Shown: positions 16,214-24,585 of the stretch, one piece after another | How the letters are laid out: each line of letters begins with the position of its first letter | Numbering within the stretch: the stretch's first letter is position 1 | Assembly (NCBI GenBank): GCA_905479925.1 | Contig: CAJQOL010000115.1 | Span: forward strand, 1-47,231 | Reading direction: 5' to 3' | Source: an uncultured Kangiellaceae bacterium | GTDB taxonomy: Bacteria; Pseudomonadota; Gammaproteobacteria; Enterobacterales; Kangiellaceae | DNA: 47,231 bases | Program-made: the position numbers and the translations under genes | The notes under the pieces: generated by a model | Told to the model about the DNA's origin: nothing | The model's input: only the letters and a program-made list of their open reading frames with translations | The model's database searches: none

Positions 16214-17500
16214 ATGTCTGAAGCTCTTAGTAAGAAGATTTCCATTTTTTCAGCAATTTTTTTAGTCGCAGGCCTTATTTTTATGTATGGCTTGGCGGTT
16301 GGTAGCTTTAAAATGTGGCCCTATAAAACCATCGAATCAGCTTATAGTGGTTTACTGTCCTTAGTTCGCTATGGCGAATTTATCCCGCCAAACCGTTTGG
16401 TTCATGTTCCAGATAGAATATCTCGTGAACGCTTTAAAGTTTTCCAGGCAGACAAAGTTCAACCTGGTTACTATGGTTTTATGGGATACGACGGTAAAAA
16501 AATGACCTATACCGCTTGGTTACTTAACGATAAAGGTGAACAGCTACATTCCTGGGATTTATCTTATTTGCCACTAGATCCTGATGGCCCTCTTAACGGT
16601 ATTGATGCCCCACATGCTTTTCAGATTTTACCGGACGGTGGTATTTTGGTTAGTTTTGACTCGGGCGATGTGATGGCAAAAGTCGATCAATGTAGCAACC
16701 CCGTATGGACTCGCAGTGGCGTTTTTCATCACTCAATCGAGAAAGGTCTGGGTAATAGTTATTGGGCATGGAGAGGCGATAATACTGCTTACGCTCATTA
16801 CAATTACCTAACCAACTTCAACCCCGATACCGGCGAAACAATTGATGAGTTTGAGTTAGTCGACGATATCGTTAAAGGTAAAAATACACCAGCTAACATC
16901 TTTGGCGTCAGAGCAGATTACTCGTTCAAACGATTTGACAAAACACCAAAGGACAAGATTAAGTACGACCTCTTCCACCCCAACGATATTGACGTTTTGC
17001 AACCAGAGCTTGCCGACAAATTTAAAAATTTTGAAGCGGGTGATTTACTACTGAGTTTCAGACGTATTCACTTAGTTGCAGTGGTTGACCCAAAAACACA
17101 CGAAGTTAAATGGGCAAGAAACGGTCCTTGGTTATTCCAGCATGATCCTGACTTCACCGAAGATGGGATGATTTCCGTTTATAGTAACAACTCTGGATTT
17201 GGTCGCTCGGAAATTATCAAAATTCATCCTGAGACCAACGAGATACGAAACGAGTTAGTTGACGGTGATTTATTTTTCTATGCCGGCGCTCAAGGAAAGC
17301 ATCAATACCTACCTAATGGAAATGTTTTAATTGTTGTTCCAGATGAAGGTCGTGTTGTTCAAGTAACTTCTGACGGCAACAAAGTTTTTGAGCATAACAA
17401 CATTTCAAATGTTGGAATCCAATACAACGATCACATTTCCGACACAAAGTGGATGGACAGTGACTTTTTTGAATCAGTACCAAGTTGTTCCGCCAAGTAA
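16214..17500 (+). CDS. Arylsulfotransferase (ASST)-family protein, membrane anchored
   Basis: 428 aa. One N-terminal membrane segment (about 10-30), then a beta-propeller-like domain with ASST hallmarks: 'DAPHAFQILPDGG' (H134), 'FHPNDIDVL' (H255), 'FQHDPDF' (H310) and 'GKHQYLPNGN' (H363). ASSTs move a sulfuryl group from an aryl sulfate to an acceptor without PAPS, through a sulfohistidine; which His does this here is not assigned. C160 and C425 are the only cysteines and could form one disulfide, fitting a periplasmic domain. First gene of a plus-strand operon that also encodes a PAPS-type sulfotransferase, CapK-like enzyme and glycosyltransferase, which points to polysaccharide tailoring. 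Some relatives in such loci may be non-enzymatic. Confidence 0.82.
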   Translation: MSEALSKKISIFSAIFLVAGLIFMYGLAVGSFKMWPYKTIESAYSGLLSLVRYGEFIPPNRLVHVPDRISRERFKVFQADKVQPGYYGFMGYDGKKMTYTAWLLNDKGEQLHSWDLSYLPLDPDGPLNGIDAPHAFQILPDGGILVSFDSGDVMAKVDQCSNPVWTRSGVFHHSIEKGLGNSYWAWRGDNTAYAHYNYLTNFNPDTGETIDEFELVDDIVKGKNTPANIFGVRADYSFKRFDKTPKDKIKYDLFHPNDIDVLQPELADKFKNFEAGDLLLSFRRIHLVAVVDPKTHEVKWARNGPWLFQHDPDFTEDGMISVYSNNSGFGRSEIIKIHPETNEIRNELVDGDLFFYAGAQGKHQYLPNGNVLIVVPDEGRVVQVTSDGNKVFEHNNISNVGIQYNDHISDTKWMDSDFFESVPSCSAK

Positions 17501-17533
17501 AATTGGCTAATTAGTTTTGGAGTAAAATATAAA

Positions 17534-17815
17534 ATGAAATTTATAGTCTTAGTATGTTTAGCCGTTCTATTGTATTCAAGTAATGCACAAGCCTATGTAG
17601 GCCCAGGTTTAGGAGCAGGAGCAATTGCCGTAATAGGAGGAATTATTCTATCTGTCTTGATGGCGATTATTGGCATTTTTTGGTATCCCATCAAACGACT
17701 TTTTAAGAAAAAAGACGATCAGGAGTCTTTAGAAGCCTCTGAAGATTTAAGTGATGGCACTGAAGTTGGTGAAGATTCAGCGAGCGACGAAACGGAAAAA
17801 ACAGAAGACAAATAA
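17534..17815 (+). CDS. Small secreted/membrane protein next to ASST
   Basis: 93 aa: a signal peptide ending 'SNAQA', then 'YVGPGLGAGAIAVIGG' leading into one membrane helix (about 30-52), a basic patch (IKRLFKKKDD) and an acidic C-terminal tail of about 35 residues. The YVGPGLGAG start followed by a single helix is a pattern I associate with small proteins found beside arylsulfotransferase-like genes in polysaccharide loci; no function is known. GGAG lies 11 bases before the ATG. It starts 33 bases after the ASST gene and ends two bases before the next, so all three are co-transcribed, perhaps forming one membrane complex. Confidence 0.75.
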   Translation: MKFIVLVCLAVLLYSSNAQAYVGPGLGAGAIAVIGGIILSVLMAIIGIFWYPIKRLFKKKDDQESLEASEDLSDGTEVGEDSASDETEKTEDK

Positions 17816-17817
17816 TA

Positions 17818-18204
17818 ATGGATTACTTACTTTTACTGGTTTTTTCAATTCTCTTTGTAGAGCTGTTTATTCTCTTTAATATTGTTCCAGACGCACGCGC
17901 TGTCATGCAACTGTCTGGTGAGTCCGTTGGGGTAATGAAATCCAAGGAAATGACAGACGACCAAAAAGAAGAATATATGCGCAAGAATTCGCTCAAAATG
18001 TTTGTGCAAACACTCAAATTCTCTGGCAAATTCTTGCTCATTTTTATGGTGCTTGGTATCGTTTTCTTTTTGACCGAACTCGCCTCACCTCCAATTGCCG
18101 AGTCGGTTGCTGCTCATTTTGTATCAGTAATTCCAATGGTGATTCTCACTGTTGCGACCTTAGTATATGTATGGGTAAGAAATGTCGTTCGCAGAAAATT
18201 ATAG
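17818..18204 (+). CDS. Hypothetical three-helix membrane protein
   Basis: 128 aa with hydrophobic segments at about 2-20, 63-83 and 97-118, separated by a charged loop rich in K, E and M (about 35-55). Not recognised as a named family. It begins two bases after the stop of the 93-aa gene, and its last 23 bases overlap the start of the sulfotransferase gene, so translation is probably coupled to it. Context suggests a membrane partner of the sulfotransferase or of the ASST-like protein. Confidence 0.72.
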   Translation: MDYLLLLVFSILFVELFILFNIVPDARAVMQLSGESVGVMKSKEMTDDQKEEYMRKNSLKMFVQTLKFSGKFLLIFMVLGIVFFLTELASPPIAESVAAHFVSVIPMVILTVATLVYVWVRNVVRRKL

Positions 18205-19282
18205 TTTTATCGATCGCACGCTTCATCATTTAGCTTATTCAGTACCTGGTGTACAAACTTTGCTAGCTGACGTTGAGTCAGAGCTCTATAAGAAAGAGCT
18301 CTCTTCTATTGTTTCTGACAAAGAGGTTTTTGTAACGGGCTTGCCACGTTCAGGAACCACGCTTTTGTTAGATTTCTTATATAAGACTGATGAATTTTGC
18401 ACATACTCCTACCGCCACATGCCGTTTATTCTGGCGCCATTATTATGGAAAAAAATCGCTCAACCTTTCAGCAAAAAAAGCACAGCCGTTGAGAGAGCGC
18501 ACGGTGACGGAATGGAAGTTTCTTTTGACAGCCCCGAAGCTTTCGAAGAAGTTATTTGGTTAGCTTACTTAAAAGACAAATTTGTTAAAGAGTCAAAGCT
18601 AGAGCCACTAAACCTCAAAAATACTACAAAGAAATTCGCAGATAAGTTTAAGCTAACCATCAATAAACTGATATTGGAGTCCGAGGCTGAGTCAGGTGGC
18701 AACAGTGAGAACAGCGCGAAGCGTTATATTTCGAAAAACAATGCAAACTGCTCTCGGTTGCCTGTATTAAAAAAACTATTTCCTAACAGCGTAATACTTG
18801 TTCCCTTTCGTGAGCCTTTCGCGCATATTGGATCGTTGATGAAGCAGCATCAGCAGTTTTGCGAAATGCATAAAGACGATAGCTTTGCAAAGAGCTATAT
18901 GAAGTGGCTCGGTCACTACGATTTTGGTGAAAACTTTAAACCAATAGATTTTGACCAATGGTTAAATGATTACCCAGGTCAACCAGACTACACTGATAAG
19001 AATTTTTGGTTGAGTTATTGGATAGCGGGCTATAAACACCTATTAGAGGAAGTTGGCGAAGGCGTATATTTAGTTGACTACAATCAGCTGCTATTAACGC
19101 CAAGTAAAACATTAACTCGGATAGCTGAAGTCACTCAGTTATCAGCCTCCGAAAAATTTATCGAAAATGCCGAGCAAGTTCGTTCGCCCACTTCACGCCC
19201 CTGTGAAACCGAAGGAATAGAACAAGATCTTGTTGATAGCGCTAACGCTCTTTATCAAAATCTTCAGTCGGCAGCGCTTTAG
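18182..19282 (+). CDS. Sulfotransferase family protein (PAPS-type)
   Basis: 366 aa. The 5'-phosphosulfate-binding loop is plain: G53-L-P-R-S-G-T-T60. A later 'ILVPFREPFAHIGSL' segment fits the 3'-phosphate-binding strand and helix (conserved R and S). This is the Sulfotransfer_3-like class, which uses PAPS to sulfate carbohydrates or other small acceptors in the cytoplasm. Length is normal. It overlaps the previous gene by 23 bases and is followed 12 bases later by the CapK-like gene. With glycosyltransferases around it, the likely acceptor is a sugar in the repeat unit, which would make the polymer sulfated. PAPS-producing genes are not in the window. Confidence 0.85.
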   Translation: MSFAENYSFIDRTLHHLAYSVPGVQTLLADVESELYKKELSSIVSDKEVFVTGLPRSGTTLLLDFLYKTDEFCTYSYRHMPFILAPLLWKKIAQPFSKKSTAVERAHGDGMEVSFDSPEAFEEVIWLAYLKDKFVKESKLEPLNLKNTTKKFADKFKLTINKLILESEAESGGNSENSAKRYISKNNANCSRLPVLKKLFPNSVILVPFREPFAHIGSLMKQHQQFCEMHKDDSFAKSYMKWLGHYDFGENFKPIDFDQWLNDYPGQPDYTDKNFWLSYWIAGYKHLLEEVGEGVYLVDYNQLLLTPSKTLTRIAEVTQLSASEKFIENAEQVRSPTSRPCETEGIEQDLVDSANALYQNLQSAAL

Positions 19283-19294
19283 GAGTAGTTTTAC

Positions 19295-20659
19295 ATGTTT
19301 GATTGGTTCCGACCTATTAATCGCTACCTAGTCTTTCCGCTCTATTATTGGAAAAACGGAGACAAACGTCTTGCGCGGCTAAATGAGCTAGAGCAATCCC
19401 AATACCTGCCACAAGGAAAACTAGAGCAACTACAACTTTCTAGACTTCAGAAAATCGTTCGTTACGCTTACGATAATACGATTTATTATCGAAGAATAAT
19501 GGAGAAAAACAAGCTCCACCCGGATCAAATTAAGACACTTAAAGATATCGAAAAGCTACCAATATTGACAAAACAGTTAATACAAGAAAATACCGATACC
19601 ATGATTTCAAGCAAATACAATCGAAGTGAATTAATTAAAGACAGTTCCGGTGGTTCAACCGGAGAACCAACCGTCTATTATAAGAATATTGAACGTCATA
19701 ACTTACGCCGAGCAGACCAGATTAGGCATGACCGCTGGACTGGCTGGGATATTGGTAAACGTAAGGCTCTTATTTGGGGAGCACAAAGAGACCTCAAAGC
19801 GGTACAAAATTTTCGCGAGAACCTTCTAGCTACATATCTAGACCGACAATGGGAGCTAGATGCTTTTGAGATGTCCGATAAAGAAATGGAAGGGTTTACA
19901 CGACAACTAGAAAAACTACAACCTAGTATGATTTTAGGTTATGCCAACGCGTTAGAGCTTTATGCCAAGTACCTGCTAGAACACCAACCTAACCATGGTA
20001 TTAAGATTGAAGGAATTGTATCTTCCGCGGAAACTCTAACCGAGGAAAAACGCGCAACTATTGAGAAGGCTTTTAACTGTAAAGTATTGAATCGTTACGG
20101 CTCTAGAGAAGTTGGCTTAATCGCAAGCGAGTGCCCTTCACAAAACGGACTACACATTAACGCAGAAAATGTGCTTGTTGAGATAGTCGATAACAACGGT
20201 AACGCTATAGACGAAGGAAACGGCGACATACTAGTGACCGACTACTGGAACTTCGGGATGCCATTGATTCGCTATAAACTTGGAGATGTTGGTACAGTTT
20301 CTGATAAAAAATGTGACTGCGGACGAACGCTACCACTATTAGGTGGTGTAGCAGGAAGAACCGGGGACTTTTTTGTTAACCAAGAAGGCGGAAAAATTCA
20401 TGGAGAATACTTCACACATCTATTTTATGATTTACCGCAAGTAAAACAATTTCAAATGATCCAAGAGACAATAGAGTTAGTTACGCTTAAAATTGTAGAG
20501 ACCACACAACAGAGTGATAAGTCGTATCTTGATAACATTGTTGCAAAAACTAAAGCAATGCTTGGTAACGAAGTAGACGTTCATACTGAATTTGTCGAAC
20601 AAATTCACCCTACTTCAACGGGTAAACTACTTTTTACTATTTCTAAAGTTAACACCTAG
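19295..20659 (+). CDS. CapK/PaaK-like adenylate-forming enzyme
   Basis: 454 aa. The phosphate-binding loop of ANL enzymes is present as S117-S-G-G-S-T-G-E-P. 'LNRYGSREVGLIASEC' corresponds to the A5 region, 'DYWNFGMPLIRYKLGDVG' to the A7 aspartate region, and a Cys pair in 'CDCGRTLP' is typical of PaaK/CapK relatives. PaaK makes phenylacetyl-CoA; CapK-like members sit in capsule loci and probably activate a carboxylic acid for attachment to a sugar. AGGAG precedes the ATG by nine bases. It lies between a sulfotransferase and a glycosyltransferase, consistent with decoration of a polysaccharide. Substrate unknown. Confidence 0.85.
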   Translation: MFDWFRPINRYLVFPLYYWKNGDKRLARLNELEQSQYLPQGKLEQLQLSRLQKIVRYAYDNTIYYRRIMEKNKLHPDQIKTLKDIEKLPILTKQLIQENTDTMISSKYNRSELIKDSSGGSTGEPTVYYKNIERHNLRRADQIRHDRWTGWDIGKRKALIWGAQRDLKAVQNFRENLLATYLDRQWELDAFEMSDKEMEGFTRQLEKLQPSMILGYANALELYAKYLLEHQPNHGIKIEGIVSSAETLTEEKRATIEKAFNCKVLNRYGSREVGLIASECPSQNGLHINAENVLVEIVDNNGNAIDEGNGDILVTDYWNFGMPLIRYKLGDVGTVSDKKCDCGRTLPLLGGVAGRTGDFFVNQEGGKIHGEYFTHLFYDLPQVKQFQMIQETIELVTLKIVETTQQSDKSYLDNIVAKTKAMLGNEVDVHTEFVEQIHPTSTGKLLFTISKVNT

Positions 20660-20719
20660 AATAGAAACAAAGTCTTAAATACAAATTCCAGAAGAATCAG
20701 AGAAACCGGTAACGAAAAT

Positions 20720-21868
20720 ATGTCGCAAAAATCTATCCTGCTTATTTCCAACTTGTACCCAAACAGCCAGGAAGCTACGCGTGGATTATTCATTAAACAA
20801 TTAACTGATTCGTTTAATAGAAAAAGAAAAGTTACGGTGATTGCTCCACTACCTTTTAATCCAAAGGAACTTTTTTCAAGTAAGAACAAAATCCCCTACA
20901 AAGAAGTTATTGATGGTGTAACAGTTTTTCACCCCCGGTATATCGTTATTCCTAAACTTTTTCGATCGTTAACGGGCTACTTTATGCATACTGGTATATC
21001 CAAGCTTGTTAAGGAGTTGGACGCACAAGGTTTAGCTGACATGGTTTCCGCGCACTGGGTGTACCCTGACGGTTTTGCAGCAGTTAAAGCGGCTAAAGAG
21101 TTGGGTAAACCTGTCGCCGTACATGGGCTTGGGTGTGATATTAACGAATATACAAAGTTTAAGCGAAGGAAAAAACTAATAACCAGGACTTTAAACGACT
21201 CAAATATCAATATCGTAAAAAGCCAGGAGCTGAAAGACAAAATTACCGCATTAGGGGTGGATAGTAAAAAGACCTTTGTTATTCATAACGGGGTTGACCA
21301 AACAAAATTTTACCCTAGGTCAATTGAGGAAACTCGATTAAAGCTGGGTCTAAAAATTGATAAGCCGTACGCTTTATTCGTCGGTAATTTTCAGATTGAA
21401 AAAGGTTTAACTCACCTAATTGAAGCCATTGCTTTACTAAAGCAGCATGATATTACTCTGCTAGTCATAGGTTCTGGTCCCATGCAAAACCAAATGGAAG
21501 CATTGGTAGAACAAAGAGAACTGCAAGAGCGAGTTATCTTTTTAGGGCGTAAGCAACATTACGAAATCCCTGACTACTTAGCTTGCACCAACATACTATG
21601 CTTACCAAGTCTTCGAGAAGGTTGCCCTAATGTAGTATTAGAGTCTCTTTCTTGCGGGACCCCAGTAGTCGCATCTAGGGTTGGCGCTGTTCCTGATATT
21701 TTAAGCAAGCCTGAATATGGTGTCATGGTGCAACCCGAACAACCGAAAGACTTAGCGGACGCAATCATCCAAGGTTTAGCGATTGATAAACAGTCAATGC
21801 CTAAATTCGAATGGTATAACTGGGACGATAACGCTAACAAAGTACTTGGCCAACTGGATGCTATGTAA
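20720..21868 (+). CDS. Glycosyltransferase family 4
   Basis: 382 aa, GT-B fold. The N-terminal domain starts 'SILLISNLYPNSQEATRGLF', typical of GT4. The C-terminal nucleotide-sugar domain has 'YALFVGNFQIEKGLTHLIEA' and the E-x7-E motif 'REGCPNVVLESLSCGTPVVA', whose glutamates contact the donor in retaining GT4 enzymes. Cytoplasmic or membrane-peripheral. It is the last gene of the plus-strand operon and converges on the minus-strand exopolysaccharide operon across 167 bases with no obvious terminator. It presumably adds one sugar to the repeat unit; donor and acceptor cannot be read from sequence. Confidence 0.88.
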   Translation: MSQKSILLISNLYPNSQEATRGLFIKQLTDSFNRKRKVTVIAPLPFNPKELFSSKNKIPYKEVIDGVTVFHPRYIVIPKLFRSLTGYFMHTGISKLVKELDAQGLADMVSAHWVYPDGFAAVKAAKELGKPVAVHGLGCDINEYTKFKRRKKLITRTLNDSNINIVKSQELKDKITALGVDSKKTFVIHNGVDQTKFYPRSIEETRLKLGLKIDKPYALFVGNFQIEKGLTHLIEAIALLKQHDITLLVIGSGPMQNQMEALVEQRELQERVIFLGRKQHYEIPDYLACTNILCLPSLREGCPNVVLESLSCGTPVVASRVGAVPDILSKPEYGVMVQPEQPKDLADAIIQGLAIDKQSMPKFEWYNWDDNANKVLGQLDAM

Positions 21869-22035
21869 GCTGAATCCTGGGTGATTTAACCTTTCCCGCA
21901 ACGCGAGTTCTATTGTTAACCGAACTAGCTATTCAGTTCAGTTCAGACGAATGATACTCTAGCCTACTCAATTCGCGCTTTATATAAGGCAAGACTCACC
22001 AATCAACTAAGTCGTATTTTTTCACGCCTCAACCT

Positions 22036-23106
22036 TTAACGGCGACACAATTCCTTTAAGTCGTTCAAATATACGTTCATATGACGTTTTTGAGACAAGG
22101 TTTTAAGCGCCCCTACAATGCCGGTATTTCTTGAACGAGCTCTTATTAACATTTGAATTCTCTCTAGAGAGAAGAACAAATTAAAGTATATTCTTGTTGG
22201 ATGATCTAGGGCTATCGACTTTCCAAACCCCTTTAAGAACTCATCCTTACATGTCTCTAGCATTCGCTTTCTTTTAAACGGTTTCATCTTGAAAGTATTA
22301 ATTGCGCGAGTGAAGTGATAAACATCATAATAGGTTGAGTCGAACTCACAGTCCGCGTAATCAAAACCAATCATTTTGGACGTACCTTGCATCAAATTCC
22401 AGGGTGCAAAATCATTATGTTTAGCAGTCATTAAGAAATCTTCTTCTACAAAATTAGCCAATGTCTCTTTGGTTTTATTTCGAATATGATCTGCAAAACT
22501 TTCCGAAATCATATTGGCATCACCTTGAGAAACCTTCGTTAAATAGGTTTCGACTCGTTGCTGCAATTGCTCCGCAGTAAAAAGCCTTTGATCTCCTTTT
22601 GGCATTAACGTTTGAAATTCGCGCAACCACTCACCAGCATCATGCATACTCTTATACAATGAAGTAAAGTCGTTGGAGGCTAACAACCCCATTGAGTCTA
22701 GCAACTTAGTATCGAGCCTAATACCGCGCATTTCAGCCATAACAAAGGCACCTTCATCTTCGAAGTAACCGACTGGTTTGACACTATCAAACTTATTGCT
22801 ATCTTTAAATAGATCACAAATCTGAGCGGTGTAGTCATACTCATACTTAATACGTTCCAACTGACGCTTTTCGTGCCCCTTTGGTAAATAAGCAAACTTC
22901 GCATAATAATTGACTTTACCCCCGCTATCGCTACCGACTAATCGATAAACATGAGTAACAAAATAGCTTGAAAATTGCTGAACGTCGGAAAGCTCAAAAT
23001 CTTCGTTTTGCGCAATAAACTTGTTGGTTAAATCGACCAAGCGTTTCTTAGTTTGGAGGTCCATAGACCAATCTTTGGACTTTAGTAACTTCTCAATAAT
23101 GGTCAT
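22036..23106 (-). CDS. APH-like phosphotransferase/kinase in the EPS operon
   Basis: 356 aa with the aminoglycoside-phosphotransferase/choline-kinase fold. The catalytic loop is H230-N-D232-F-A-P-W-N237 (HxDxxxxN type), followed by a DFG-equivalent 'GFDYADCE' (D249). The N-terminal lobe has 'VNYYAKFAY' with a candidate ATP-binding lysine (K70). Such enzymes phosphorylate small molecules; an antibiotic target is unlikely inside a biosynthetic operon. It is last in the minus-strand EPS operon, directly abutting the flippase stop codon. A sugar, lipid-linked intermediate or phosphoester substituent such as choline/ethanolamine-type is possible; substrate unknown. Confidence 0.8.
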   Translation of the reverse strand: MTIIEKLLKSKDWSMDLQTKKRLVDLTNKFIAQNEDFELSDVQQFSSYFVTHVYRLVGSDSGGKVNYYAKFAYLPKGHEKRQLERIKYEYDYTAQICDLFKDSNKFDSVKPVGYFEDEGAFVMAEMRGIRLDTKLLDSMGLLASNDFTSLYKSMHDAGEWLREFQTLMPKGDQRLFTAEQLQQRVETYLTKVSQGDANMISESFADHIRNKTKETLANFVEEDFLMTAKHNDFAPWNLMQGTSKMIGFDYADCEFDSTYYDVYHFTRAINTFKMKPFKRKRMLETCKDEFLKGFGKSIALDHPTRIYFNLFFSLERIQMLIRARSRNTGIVGALKTLSQKRHMNVYLNDLKELCRR

Positions 23107-24576
23107 CTATAGTATCCAGCGTAGTTTCTTAGGTAACAGACCTTGTACGGACTTTCGCTCTTTCTTAGTAAGCGCATTACTTTTCTTGAATGCAATTAGG
23201 TACATTGCAGCAAACACACTACCACAGGCTAATAACATCTCGAGATGTCCTAGATTGAGAGTCAATATTGGCAAGATGAATAAACCTGCAAACAAAGATG
23301 AAAGTATTAACTTAAGCAGTGATATCCATGGAAAAACATCGAACAAAGACACTTCCATTAACTTAGTAATAATAATCAAATAAACAAAACGTAATATGGT
23401 ACCAACTATGACGGTAGCCAGTGGTGCTCCAACAATACCGATGAGCTCAATCAAACCAATAGTAAACAAAATATTAAGGCTTACCGCTACTATAGACATC
23501 TTGAATAAAATTTTAGTTTTACCGACCGCTCTTACAATTGAGTCGTAGCTAGTGATTCTTGTCACAAGACCCAAAGTGTAAACTTGAAAGATAATTACAC
23601 TTTCCATATATGCTTCGGTAAATAAAAAGGGTATTAAATGATCAGCTGTCAACAAGAAAAATACTAATGTTGGGTAAATAAACATTGCCATCATCTTAAT
23701 CGAACTATGCCATAGTTGCATAACAATTTCAGTATTACCTTTGTGATACTCCTCTACAAAACGAGGCATTAGAATATTACCTAAAGAGTTGGCTATGACA
23801 TTAAGCATAGGGATTTCCATTGCTCCACGGGCATAGATCGCTAAAGTTTCCGGGTCATAATAATCACTCACGATCATTTTATCGACTGCGATGCCTATTT
23901 GCGCAACCGCGCCGGTAAATCCTATAGGTAGAGAATAAGAAAGTTGTTTGCCGATGATATATTCGTCACCGTCTGGATCGTCTTCAAGCTTCAAGTAAGT
24001 AGCAATAGTAACGATATAGATTGCTACTAACTGCGCAATAAAGAAATAGAACAAACTGGTAAGAACTTCCGCCAAGGTCCAATCAAGCAATACCGGAACC
24101 AGTATGGCAAACAAGAATCCAACATTAAAACTGGCATTTACAATTACAAACCGTGAGACATTTTTTGTACTAATCATAAACGGTTCGTAGAGTTTTATAG
24201 GGATCTGTAACAGAACAAATGCAGCCATCAACCATCCGTATTGAGAAAGGTCTGGATTGTTAAAGCGTTCACTTAAAACGTCCGCGGAAAGATAAATAAA
24301 GTAAGAAACTAATACCGAAATAATCAGCAGCAAGGAGATGGTATTTCTCATCAATCGACGTTTCTCTGCGGAGCGTGGCAGAAAATAATAGACACTAGAT
24401 GGTATGCCAAAAACCGCTAAATATAGAGCGGTATTCGCTATTAGCATAACCTGTAAATAAGTACCGTACTCAGCAACTGTAAAATATCGCGTTAGGAATA
24501 TAGCAAGAATAAAAACACTCATATGCTTCAGCGATTTGCTGATACTTGTTAATACGACTTGAGTTCTAAGTCTCAT
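23107..24576 (-). CDS. Wzx-type polysaccharide flippase
   Basis: 489 aa, about 14 hydrophobic helices, with the N-terminal pattern of MATE/Wzx flippases ('FILAIFLTRYFTVAEYGTYL', 'FGIPSSVYYFLPRSAEKRR'). It belongs to the oligosaccharide flippase superfamily (PF01943/PF13440) that moves undecaprenyl-diphosphate-linked repeat units across the inner membrane in Wzx/Wzy systems. It starts nine bases after the deacetylase stop and abuts the APH-like gene. With an O-antigen-ligase-like protein upstream in the same operon, this marks the pathway as Wzy-dependent rather than ABC-transporter- or synthase-dependent. Confidence 0.9.
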   Translation of the reverse strand: MRLRTQVVLTSISKSLKHMSVFILAIFLTRYFTVAEYGTYLQVMLIANTALYLAVFGIPSSVYYFLPRSAEKRRLMRNTISLLLIISVLVSYFIYLSADVLSERFNNPDLSQYGWLMAAFVLLQIPIKLYEPFMISTKNVSRFVIVNASFNVGFLFAILVPVLLDWTLAEVLTSLFYFFIAQLVAIYIVTIATYLKLEDDPDGDEYIIGKQLSYSLPIGFTGAVAQIGIAVDKMIVSDYYDPETLAIYARGAMEIPMLNVIANSLGNILMPRFVEEYHKGNTEIVMQLWHSSIKMMAMFIYPTLVFFLLTADHLIPFLFTEAYMESVIIFQVYTLGLVTRITSYDSIVRAVGKTKILFKMSIVAVSLNILFTIGLIELIGIVGAPLATVIVGTILRFVYLIIITKLMEVSLFDVFPWISLLKLILSSLFAGLFILPILTLNLGHLEMLLACGSVFAAMYLIAFKKSNALTKKERKSVQGLLPKKLRWIL

Positions 24577-24585
24577 GATTAATAC

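Noticed and set aside
21869..22035. Bidirectional terminator between the converging operons
   Set aside because: Only a weak GAACT/AGTTC stem is visible, with no T tract.
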